The position numbers and the translations under genes are program-made. A DNA stretch of 38,215 bases from JALZAQ01 sp038253885 (GTDB lineage: Bacteria; Gemmatimonadota; Gemmatimonadetes; Gemmatimonadales; Gemmatimonadaceae). The notes below the pieces were generated by a model, which saw only the letters and a program-made list of their open reading frames with translations, ran no database searches and had not been told where the DNA came from. Below are positions 23,982-31,176 of the stretch, one piece after another. The DNA lies in assembly GCA_038253885.1 (NCBI GenBank), contig JBBSGP010000029.1:1-38215 (forward strand), in the 5' to 3' direction. Each line of letters begins with the position of its first letter. Within the stretch, counting starts at the first letter, position 1.

Positions 23982-25403
23982 TTACCTCGGAGGTTGAACG
24001 GCGACCAGAGCCGCGGTGATGACGAGGACCAGCGCTCCGATGGCGAGCTCCGCGCTCGCCGATCGCCGCAGCCGACCAGGTGCACCGGTACTTCCGAGCG
24101 AGGGGCGCACGCGGCGCCAGTTGTACGCTCCCGTCGCTGCCATCGGCACCACAGCGAGCAGCTTGAGCAGCAGCGTTCGACCGTAGCCGCTGCGCCATAG
24201 TGCCTCCAGGCTGCCGATGTGCAGCCAGGCGGTGACGGTTCCGGTGACGATGATCAGCGCCGCGAAGGCGAGCGCCGTCGGCGAGTACGCTTCGACGAGG
24301 TCCGCGACGGCCGAGCCCGCTGAGCCCTGTTCGAGCGCGAGCGCCGCGGGAAGCCCGACGAGCATCAATGCCAGCAGGCCGCCAAGCCAGCCGCCGCCCC
24401 CGAGCACGTGCAATGCGTCGGTGAGAACCACGCCCGCCGTCATGCGCTCGGCGGCAATGGCGTGACCCGAGAGCGCCGGCGTCACCGTGAGAGCCACGGC
24501 GCAGACCGACGCGACCCCCCATCCTGCTCGGATCCCGCGCCGGGCGATCGCGAACCCCGCGACCGCCCCAATCGCCAACCCAACCTGGATGAGCCAACCA
24601 GAGCCCCACACGGTGTCGACGAGCATCGCGCGAAGCATTCCGCCATCCGTCGCGTCGGCGCCGCCGTGCATTGCGTACGACTGCGCGAACAAGCGTGCAA
24701 CCGCTACCGCCAGCAGCAATGCTGCCGCGATGAGGCCCAGACCTCCCGCTCGGCGCCTTCCGGTCTCGTCCAGCTCGGCGCCATACGGCACGGCACGCGC
24801 TGCCACGGGCGCCAGCACCAGCCAGCGGAACGCCACCACGCCCACCAGCGCCAGAATCGTGATGAAGGTGAGCCACCGAATGGCAACGTAGGCCGGGGCG
24901 GAGGCATTGACTTCACCCTCCGGCATCGCGCGCGGCAGGCCCTGCGTGTGCCGCTGCATCATCTCCACATGCGCGGGCGCCGGAATCAGCGGGGATCCGG
25001 TAGTGGGTGGTGTAACGGCACTATCCGTCCGCGGCAGCACGACGAAGTCGAAGCGCCCTCGCGAGGGGTGACCGTCTGCTCCAGCGGTTCTCCAGAGAAT
25101 CGTGTATCGTCCGGCTCGGAGCGTTCCCTGCACCGCTGCCTGGATAGCGAGCGCCTGCCCGCCGATCGGCTGTAGTGGTCCCAGCGCCACCCGACTCGAG
25201 TCGGGGCCCAGAAGCGTGACAGTGCTGAATGCGAGCTCCGGCGCCTCGGAGAACCACAGACGAATCGTCGTCGGCGCCGCGGCAATCCGGGATTGCGAAG
25301 CCGGCTCGCTCCTGGTCAGGTGCGCGTGCGCCCACACGCGGAGCGGACACAGAAGGAGCAACACGCCCAGAGCGTACCGCGCCCCTTTCTGCCTAGCGAT
25401 CAT
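23982..25403 (-). CDS. CopC-CopD fusion copper-resistance protein
   Basis: 473 residues from ATG 25403, with GGGAG eight nt upstream; it overlaps the upstream gene by 11 nt. A signal peptide ends in VWA, so the mature protein starts HAHLTRSEPA, the N-terminal His copper ligand of CopC. CopC motifs are TIRLWFSEAPEL and the terminal ADGHPSRGRFDFVV with its conserved His. From about residue 160 there are eight or so membrane helices of CopD, with His in LSGHAIAAERM and LTDALHVLGGGGWLGGL. CopC binds periplasmic copper and CopD is thought to pass it across the inner membrane. The fused form is common in several phyla. Coupled to the outer-membrane protein gene upstream. Confidence 0.9.
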   Translation of the reverse strand: MIARQKGARYALGVLLLLCPLRVWAHAHLTRSEPASQSRIAAAPTTIRLWFSEAPELAFSTVTLLGPDSSRVALGPLQPIGGQALAIQAAVQGTLRAGRYTILWRTAGADGHPSRGRFDFVVLPRTDSAVTPPTTGSPLIPAPAHVEMMQRHTQGLPRAMPEGEVNASAPAYVAIRWLTFITILALVGVVAFRWLVLAPVAARAVPYGAELDETGRRRAGGLGLIAAALLLAVAVARLFAQSYAMHGGADATDGGMLRAMLVDTVWGSGWLIQVGLAIGAVAGFAIARRGIRAGWGVASVCAVALTVTPALSGHAIAAERMTAGVVLTDALHVLGGGGWLGGLLALMLVGLPAALALEQGSAGSAVADLVEAYSPTALAFAALIIVTGTVTAWLHIGSLEALWRSGYGRTLLLKLLAVVPMAATGAYNWRRVRPSLGSTGAPGRLRRSASAELAIGALVLVITAALVAVQPPR

Positions 25404-26922
25404 ACCCGGCACTCCCGCCTCGATTGCTGGTCCCCATGGGCGCCATCTCCGTCATGACGGTATGGAATGGGCGCAATCGGAGGAAGAGCAGCCCACCGAG
25501 CGGCGCCCGCGAGCCATAGACACTCTCCAACGCTCCCGGCACTACGTTCACCGTTCCCTGCGCGCCGACGCCGATCGTCGCCCACGCCCATCGGCCGACC
25601 TCACGGATGTAACCGAGCGACAGCGCCGAGACATCGAAGACGCGCTCCGGGTCGAACGTGATCGAGCCCGGGAGCGACAACGGTACCGGCCCGTCGAGCG
25701 CGAGATCTTCCGCGCTCTTCTGCACGTACTCGGCGCGGGCAGTCAGTGTATTTCGCGCGTCGAGCACCGCATCGCTTTCGAGAAGCGCTCCGTGTGTCGT
25801 CGCGCTACGTCCCGAGTGCCTGTTCGCACCCCAGATGAGCGCGCTGGACCATTGCCCATCCCTGCCGAGCTTCATCCCATGGAGGATCGAGGCGGTGACA
25901 CGGTGCATCGATTCCTCAGGCCGAAGCGCTTCAGGCGACTTGAGGTAGCCGAATCCGACCGCGGCGCTCCAGTTCTCCGATGGATTGACCGTCACGCGCG
26001 CCGAATAGGAATCGAGGTGAATCGGGTCGATGTTCCAGCGGCGATCGTCCGGCTCCCGGCCATTGAACACCGAGCCCTCGAGCTTCGCCCTGCGCGTGAA
26101 CAGTCCCGCCGTGAGCACGCCGAAGCTGATGTGTGTCGCATCCTGCCAGTGGTGGGTCAGGTTCGCTGTCGGGATATCCATCGCCGATGGCCGATGCATG
26201 AACGCAACCGGTCCGAGGGCCGGCTCGCCCGAGGGAGCCGCATAGAGCGACCAGGCCACATCCCGGGCGAACGGGCGCTCGTACAGGACCCCGAGCTCCA
26301 TGAGAAAATCGTGCGGGTGCTGGCGATCGTGGAGCGGCTCGCCCCTGTACATCTCGCCCGACTGCAGGAGCAGTGGATAGCCGCGACCACCGACGGTGGC
26401 CGGATCGACGCTCAGCATCGTCCGCGCCTGAAACATGCCGCCCCCGATCTCGCGGCTCGCCATCAGCATGGCCCAGTTGAGCGAGCCAATCTGATGGTCG
26501 CCTCGCGGGCCTTGCTGCGCGTCGTACTGGCCAAAGATGAACCCGTGAACCATGACATCCCATCCGCGCGCCGGGATGTGGCGCGAAGGCAGGCTCACCG
26601 CATCCGGGATCCACGTCGTCCCCGATCCCATGCGCTCGGTGGAAATGCCGAGCGCGCCGGTCATCATCGCCATGCCGTGCATCTCGGCCATGTCCGGCAT
26701 CGAGTCTGGCATCGGGGCGTGGTGCATCGTGTCGTGCGGTGTCATCCGCATGGGCGACCGGGCGCTGTCGCGCATCAGTATCGATGGGCGCGCCTTTTTC
26801 TTGGTCGAGTCCACGCGAGTGGAATCGGCGTGGTGCTGATGCTGCTGGGCTGGTAGCGAGACGGCGACGAGAGACACCGCGAGCGCGCCGGTGACGGCGC
26901 GGGCGAGCTGCAACAAGGACAT
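25393..26922 (-). CDS. Met/His-rich outer-membrane beta-barrel protein, copper cluster
   Basis: About 509 residues from ATG 26922 (26955 is the longer option). A signal peptide ends SLPAQQHQHHAD. Mature residues 25-95 are rich in Met and His (MRMTPHDTMHHAPMPDSMPDM, MHGMAMMTG), a likely Cu(I)-binding segment. The rest is alternating-residue beta-strand sequence with aromatic girdles, a barrel: WDVMVHGFIFGQYDAQQG, FQARTMLSVDP, and so on to the C-terminal region. The stop overlaps the CopCD start. It is related to uncharacterised outer-membrane proteins often found beside CopCD in soil bacteria; substrate and direction of transport are not known. Confidence 0.75.
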   Translation of the reverse strand: MSLLQLARAVTGALAVSLVAVSLPAQQHQHHADSTRVDSTKKKARPSILMRDSARSPMRMTPHDTMHHAPMPDSMPDMAEMHGMAMMTGALGISTERMGSGTTWIPDAVSLPSRHIPARGWDVMVHGFIFGQYDAQQGPRGDHQIGSLNWAMLMASREIGGGMFQARTMLSVDPATVGGRGYPLLLQSGEMYRGEPLHDRQHPHDFLMELGVLYERPFARDVAWSLYAAPSGEPALGPVAFMHRPSAMDIPTANLTHHWQDATHISFGVLTAGLFTRRAKLEGSVFNGREPDDRRWNIDPIHLDSYSARVTVNPSENWSAAVGFGYLKSPEALRPEESMHRVTASILHGMKLGRDGQWSSALIWGANRHSGRSATTHGALLESDAVLDARNTLTARAEYVQKSAEDLALDGPVPLSLPGSITFDPERVFDVSALSLGYIREVGRWAWATIGVGAQGTVNVVPGALESVYGSRAPLGGLLFLRLRPFHTVMTEMAPMGTSNRGGSAGYDR

Positions 26923-27030
26923 GAAGAATCCAGAATGAGAGGCCACGACATGCACGCATCGCGCGATCGCATGTCAACTCCGTCCCGGTGCGGCGCACAC
27001 GGGACGACTCCCGATACGAGCTGAGAGAGC

Positions 27031-27396
27031 CTAGCTCTTTGGAGGGGGCGGCTCGGGACCGACGGCGCGCGCGAGCAGCGTTCCGTCCGCCGTGACCGGA
27101 ACGCCGGATGCGGCGTCGGCGACGACCGGAGCTCGATCCGGAGTCGTGACCGCCAGCGTCACGGCACAGCTGGCCACTGCCTCACAGCAGCGCACGGAGC
27201 CGGACGTCTTACAGGGCACGCGCGGGCTGTCGTGATGCGTGCCGCTGCGGCCCATCGCGTGCTCGCTGGATCGATGGATATCCGCCGAGGGTTGCGATTC
27301 GCGCCCATGGTTGGCGCACGCGTAATCAGGCCCCGCCAGTGCCGGCTGCAGCATCAGCGACATCGAGAGAAGTCCCAGGAGGCGACGGACCATCAT
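27031..27396 (-). CDS. Small secreted Cys/His-rich protein, copper cluster
   Basis: 121 residues from ATG 27396 (next Met at 27393); upstream in-frame starts give a non-conserved-looking tail. A short signal peptide (VRRLLGLLSMSLMLQPALAG) is followed by a mature region with five Cys (YACANHG, VPCKTSG, VRCCEAV, SCAV) and a His cluster (GTHHDSP). The end is Pro-rich (GPEPPPPKS). I do not recognise a named family. Its place next to the Met/His-rich barrel and CopCD suggests a periplasmic metal-binding or disulfide-bonded accessory protein. It is divergent from the SH3-domain gene. Confidence 0.6.
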   Translation of the reverse strand: MMVRRLLGLLSMSLMLQPALAGPDYACANHGRESQPSADIHRSSEHAMGRSGTHHDSPRVPCKTSGSVRCCEAVASCAVTLAVTTPDRAPVVADAASGVPVTADGTLLARAVGPEPPPPKS

Positions 27397-27524
27397 GATG
27401 GACACTAGCGACGGGCTTCCTCTTCCGGTACTGGGGCTGGCGTCGTCCCGTGCTGGCGTGGGTCTCGTCTGTCTTATATTTATCTCATAATGCCTCGCTT
27501 CATCGAACGAAAGGACTGTCACTG

Positions 27525-28253
27525 ATGCGCTCACGGCACGTGATACTGGCTGCCGCGCTGTTCACCTCGGCATGCTCGTCCGCGAAGTCGGCGGCGCCCA
27601 ACACCCGCGGCACACCGGCACCGAAGGGCTCGCGGTCTGAGCGCGACACCGTTGTCGTGCGGGACCCGGAGCTCGAGAAACGTGTGGGACGCCTGGAGAT
27701 ACGACTGCTCGAGAAGGAGGCGCAGGTCGAGGACCTTCACGCGCGGCTGAACGACGCGCGTGCCGAAGTCGTGCGGGCAATGGCGAAGCTGCCGACGGCC
27801 GCCAACAGAGCGCAGGCGGCATCTGGGATGGCCGAGGCAGAGGTCGCCCTCCAATCGCTCAAGTCGAGTGCCGCGCCCAGGTCGCCCGAAGTCGCTCAGG
27901 TGACAGCGATGATGAGGCAGAGCGCAACCGAATTCGACGAGCGAAATTACAGCGGCGCGTTGTACCTCGCGAACCAGGCGAAGGCGGTTGCCTCCTCGTA
28001 CCGCGGGCCCGTGGCCGAGGGCGACCGCCAGGACATGCGAGCGGGTGAGGCAGCGTTCGCGCTTCCGATTCGCCTGAGCGTGACCAGCCGCGGCAATGTG
28101 CGAGAAGGACCAGGGACCAGCTTCTCGATCGAGTTCGCCGTCGAGCCCGGAACGGTTCTCGCTGGCCTGTCCTATACCGATGATTGGATCCGTGTGCGCG
28201 ACGAGGGCGGGCGCAGCGGCTGGATCTTTCGCTCGCTCGTGGCACGGCCGTAA
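27525..28253 (+). CDS. Envelope protein with coiled-coil and C-terminal SH3b domain
   Basis: 242 residues from ATG 27525; AAGGA at 27511-27515 lies nine nt upstream. The N-terminus is a signal sequence ending LFTSACSS, a weak lipobox (Cys17), so it may be a lipoprotein. Residues about 48-90 are a charged coiled coil (LEKRVGRLEIRLLEKEAQVEDLHARL). A TPR-like helical stretch follows (MMRQSATEFDERNYSGALYLANQAK). Residues about 180-242 are a bacterial SH3 domain (VTSRGNVREGPGTSF, DDWIRVRDEGGRSGWIFRSLV). Likely a peptidoglycan-associated protein. Its stop abuts that of the convergent cyclase gene. Confidence 0.8.
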   Translation: MRSRHVILAAALFTSACSSAKSAAPNTRGTPAPKGSRSERDTVVVRDPELEKRVGRLEIRLLEKEAQVEDLHARLNDARAEVVRAMAKLPTAANRAQAASGMAEAEVALQSLKSSAAPRSPEVAQVTAMMRQSATEFDERNYSGALYLANQAKAVASSYRGPVAEGDRQDMRAGEAAFALPIRLSVTSRGNVREGPGTSFSIEFAVEPGTVLAGLSYTDDWIRVRDEGGRSGWIFRSLVARP

Positions 28254-29990
28254 TCAGGTCGTCGCCTTGGCGGACCTCCGCCCCTGGATGACCCGATCCC
28301 GCCCCTTTCGCTTGGCCGCATAGAGCGCCGCATCGGCGACGGCGATGATCGCCTGTGGCACGTCGGCGTCCTTCGGGTACTCCGCTACGCCGATGCTCAA
28401 CGTGATCTGCTCGCCGTGGAACTTCTGCTCGGCGACCCGCGCCCGGATCCGCTCCGCCAAGTGCAGCGCACCCTCGGCCGACGTCTCCGGCATCACGACG
28501 GCGAATTCCTCGCCTCCGTACCGTGCGACGCAGTCCATGGCACGTGTCGCCTCCCGCAGAATGGCGGCGATCTTCTTCAGGACTTCGTCGCCCTCCGGGT
28601 GGCCGAACGCGTCATTGAATTCCTTGAAGTGATCGACATCGGCCATCAGCACCGAGAACTCCCGATTGTTCCGGTAGGAGCGCACTCCCTCGTCCTTGAG
28701 TCGCTGCATGAGGAAGCGATGATTCACCAGCCTCGTGAGACCATCGGTGACCGAGAGCCGCTCCAGCTCCTCGTTCTTGCTGCGAAGCGTTGCGTTGATG
28801 ACGTCGAGCTCCCTGCGCCCTTCGCGAAGCCGCGACACCATGTGGTTGAACACGGTTGTGAGCGCTCCGACCTCCCCCCCTCCGGCCTCGGGGAGATCCA
28901 CCGCCAGGTCTCCGGCAGCCACTTCGATGGCGCCGCCCGTCAATCGATCCAGCGGCCGGACGATGAGGAGACCGAAGCGATAGCCGCTCGCCGCCACGGC
29001 GATCAGCAGCAGGGTCATGATCACCAGAGCCATGTCGCGAAAGTGTCGCACCTGGTGAAACGCCGCGTCCGCGGAGACCGCGGCCACCACCGCCCACGCC
29101 ACCTGCGGTACCCGCTCGAGCGTGCCCACGACCTCGTGGCCGCGCCGGTCGACCAGAGGGACCACCGCCTGCTCCCGCCTCGTCAGACGCTCGAGCGCGA
29201 CTGGCGACAGCGTCGTCGCGATGAGTCGCGCTGAGATCTCCTCGGAGCTGGCGATGAGCGCGCCGTTGCTCGTCATGAGGCGGATCGATCCACCTCCACT
29301 GCTGTCGTGCGCGAACTCGCGCAGCAAACCCTTGAGGGGCGCGAGATTGATCTCGGCGGCAAACGCGCCGATGAGCTGGCCGTCGGTGCTCTTGACGGGG
29401 ACGGCCACGATCAGGTTGCCCTTGCCGGTGTTCGCGTCCCAGTAGGCGTCGCCGACGAGCTGGCTCTGCGAGCGCAGAGCCTTCACCCAGTCGGCCGGAA
29501 GCCGAACCGACGTGGGTCGCCCGGAGCTCGTCGCCAGAACGTTTCCCCTGAGGTCAAGCGCCATGAGCTGGTCGAAATCCTTGAACCGCTCGTGGATCGA
29601 GCCGAGGTAGTCGCCGAGCCGCTTGCGATTGGGCAGACCCCCTCTCTCCCTGTCGCGAGGCAAGCGGCCGAGGTTGTTCCCCACTTCCTCGGAGCTGGCG
29701 AACACGCGCAGATCGTACAGACGCTCCTTGAGCCACACACCGATGGCCCGGGCGCTCTGGCCACTCTCGGACAGGAGATCCTGTGTGATCTTCGCCTCGA
29801 GCGCACGCCGACTCTGAGCGTAGGCGATCCCCATCGTGATTCCGGACGGGACCAGCGTCGCGAGAATCGCGAACAGCACGATCCTGTTCCGGATGCTGTC
29901 GAGACGAGGTAGCGCCAGAAAACGGGACCGCGTGGCGTCGGCGGACGAGCCCATCACGCGATCACGCGAAGGCCGATCCCTGTCGAGCAT
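28254..29990 (-). CDS. Membrane-bound diguanylate cyclase (dCache-HAMP-GGDEF)
   Basis: About 578 residues from ATG 29990; ATG 29954 and a start at 30035 are equally open, and no clear ribosome binding site decides. TM1 lies at about 36-57 (IVLFAILATLVPSGITMGIAYA), then a periplasmic Cache-type sensor domain of about 260 residues, TM2 at about 320-341, HAMP to about 393, and a coiled linker. The GGDEF domain carries GGEEF at about 492-496, an active signature, and RAMD five residues before it, the RxxD inhibitory site for c-di-GMP. It should make c-di-GMP in response to an external ligand and could link to pili or polysaccharide production. Confidence 0.92.
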   Translation of the reverse strand: MLDRDRPSRDRVMGSSADATRSRFLALPRLDSIRNRIVLFAILATLVPSGITMGIAYAQSRRALEAKITQDLLSESGQSARAIGVWLKERLYDLRVFASSEEVGNNLGRLPRDRERGGLPNRKRLGDYLGSIHERFKDFDQLMALDLRGNVLATSSGRPTSVRLPADWVKALRSQSQLVGDAYWDANTGKGNLIVAVPVKSTDGQLIGAFAAEINLAPLKGLLREFAHDSSGGGSIRLMTSNGALIASSEEISARLIATTLSPVALERLTRREQAVVPLVDRRGHEVVGTLERVPQVAWAVVAAVSADAAFHQVRHFRDMALVIMTLLLIAVAASGYRFGLLIVRPLDRLTGGAIEVAAGDLAVDLPEAGGGEVGALTTVFNHMVSRLREGRRELDVINATLRSKNEELERLSVTDGLTRLVNHRFLMQRLKDEGVRSYRNNREFSVLMADVDHFKEFNDAFGHPEGDEVLKKIAAILREATRAMDCVARYGGEEFAVVMPETSAEGALHLAERIRARVAEQKFHGEQITLSIGVAEYPKDADVPQAIIAVADAALYAAKRKGRDRVIQGRRSAKATT

Positions 29991-30187
29991 GCCGAATGAG
30001 CCGTCATCGGTATGGGCCGGTGGGGGTGGGCGCACTGGAAGAGACGCCCGGTCCGGGAATCGTCGCGATCCTCGCGAGACAGCGCGCTACTGTCACATAG
30101 ACGAATGCGCAGGGCGGGGAGCAACGTGCTGCACCGCCCGCCCGGTGGACGCGGCGGGTCGGCGTGGAGCCGCGCGCCGGCCCGACC

Positions 30188-30217
30188 TTGACCGGGCCGC
30201 GCGCCCTTGGTTATGAT
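30188..30217 (+). promoter_or_regulatory. Strong sigma70-like promoter of the aromatic hydroxylase attenuator
   Basis: TTGACC (30188-30193), 18-nt spacer, TATGAT (30212-30217): five of six matches in each box. The expected start, about seven nt after the -10 box, coincides with ATG 30224, so the leader-peptide message is probably leaderless. Confidence 0.75.
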
Positions 30218-30223
30218 CGAGCC

Positions 30224-30319
30224 ATGCGGCGCACCATGTCTCCTGCCACCGTCTGGTATTATGCCTACGCGACCCGCTTCTCCGGGCGCGGACGGAGGCG
30301 ATCGCGCGACTGGCGATGA
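30224..30319 (+). CDS. Aromatic-rich attenuator leader peptide
   Basis: 31 codons ending in TGA at 30317-30319, too short for routine gene calling. From ATG 30224 (or the in-frame ATG 30236) it reads MRRTMSPAT, then VWYYAYATRF, with Trp 30254, Tyr 30257, Tyr 30260, Tyr 30266 and Phe 30278. Five of ten consecutive codons are aromatic, which is far above chance and matches leader peptides of amino-acid operons. No Shine-Dalgarno sequence precedes it, but the promoter places the transcript start at the first ATG, and leaderless leader peptides are known in other GC-rich bacteria. The aromatic codons lie immediately before hairpin strand 1 (30268-30276), the position needed for stalling to control folding. 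The predicted role is sensing charged tRNA-Tyr (and Trp, Phe). Confidence 0.82.
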   Translation: MRRTMSPATVWYYAYATRFSGRGRRRSRDWR

Positions 30320-30346
30320 ATCGCTGCTTGTTCCGTACGCGGCCCG
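30268..30346 (+). promoter_or_regulatory. Attenuator 1:2 hairpin and 2:3 antiterminator
   Basis: Strand 1, CGCGaCCCG (30268-30276), pairs with strand 2, CGGGCGCG (30283-30290): eight pairs with one bulged A. Strand 2 extended (30283-30295) can instead pair with 30333-30346: CGGGC with GCCCG, GCG with CGC, ACGG with CCGT, one bulge and one mismatch, twelve pairs, plus two more at the end. That second pairing takes up 30339-30346, most of the 5' arm of the terminator. Strand 1 would be covered by a ribosome stalled at the Tyr codons. Confidence 0.78.
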
Positions 30347-30370
30347 TGAAGCTCACGGGCCGCTTTTTTT
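30339..30370 (+). terminator. Intrinsic terminator (attenuator 3:4 hairpin)
   Basis: GCGGCCCGTGA (30339-30349), 3-nt loop, TCACGGGCCGC (30353-30363), then seven T (30364-30370): a perfect 11-bp stem with a U-tract. It lies 26 nt before the hydroxylase ATG and after its promoter, so it must be regulated for the gene to be expressed. Confidence 0.92.
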
Positions 30371-30396
30371 CCAGCTCGCCGGCCAAGCGAGGACCT

Positions 30397-31176
30397 ATGG
30401 GTGAGAGCATTCCCGCTGTTCCTGATACGGTGGCGCGATCGACAATCGCGACGTTCCCGCACGCCCTGGAACAACGGTACGAGTCGTACACGAGCGAGGA
30501 CCACGAGGTGTGGAGCATCCTGTACGAGCGGCGGATGGCCACGCTGAGAGATACCGGAAGCGCCGTCTTCCTCGACGGCGCCGACCGCATCGGCCTGCTC
30601 CCCGGCCGCGTGCCCAACCTGTCCGAGATCAATCGCAGGCTCGGCGCCACCACGGGTTGGGTCGCCATCGGCGTGGGAGGGTTCATCCCGGCCGCGCAGT
30701 TTTTTCGCTCACTGGCCGGTCGCCGTTTCCCGACCACACTGTCCGTGCGGCCCCGAGAACAGCTCGACTACCTTCCGGAGCCCGACATCTTCCACGATGT
30801 CTTCGGACATGTGCCCCTCCATTCCGATCCCGTGTTTGCGGACTTTCTGCACCGCTTTGGATGCCTCGCGGCCGCAGCGGACAACGAGGCCGAAACGCAA
30901 GCGATGGCCCGTCTTTTCTGGTTCACCGTCGAGTTCGGACTCATCCGCGAGCGAGGGCGCGTGAAGGTGTACGGCAGCGGTCTCATCTCCTCGCACGCCG
31001 ACGCGGCGAACGCGCTCGGCTCGGGATGCGCGCGCCGTCCCTTCTCCCTCGAGGCGGTGCTCGCCCAGCCGTTCGAGATAGACCACTTGCAGGACGTGCT
31101 GTTCGTCATCGACTCGTTCGACCAGCTCTTCACCGCGGTGGAGGAGATCGCCGCGCGAAGGCGGGCCATTGCGTGA
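30397..31176 (+). CDS. phhA: Iron-dependent aromatic amino acid hydroxylase (phenylalanine 4-monooxygenase-like)
   Basis: 259 residues from ATG 30397, with GAGGA just upstream; the frame is open into the attenuator terminator, which cannot be coding. The biopterin-dependent hydroxylase motif IFHDVFGHVPL gives iron ligands His133 and His138, and Glu179 in FWFTVEFGL is the third. IPAAQFFRSLAGRRFP and RPREQLDYLPEPD are the usual flanking blocks. Length fits the short bacterial form with no regulatory domain. It converts phenylalanine to tyrosine with tetrahydropterin. The attenuator, with three Tyr codons, suggests it is made when tyrosine is low, a biosynthetic rather than degradative use. The substrate could be tryptophan in some relatives, so the gene symbol is tentative. 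It overlaps the next gene by 8 nt. Confidence 0.9.
   Translation: MGESIPAVPDTVARSTIATFPHALEQRYESYTSEDHEVWSILYERRMATLRDTGSAVFLDGADRIGLLPGRVPNLSEINRRLGATTGWVAIGVGGFIPAAQFFRSLAGRRFPTTLSVRPREQLDYLPEPDIFHDVFGHVPLHSDPVFADFLHRFGCLAAAADNEAETQAMARLFWFTVEFGLIRERGRVKVYGSGLISSHADAANALGSGCARRPFSLEAVLAQPFEIDHLQDVLFVIDSFDQLFTAVEEIAARRRAIA

Noticed and set aside
30207..30404. 65-codon plus-strand frame spanning the attenuator and overlapping the hydroxylase ATG
   Set aside because: It runs through the intrinsic terminator and has no recognisable domain; the aromatic-rich frame beside it explains the region better.
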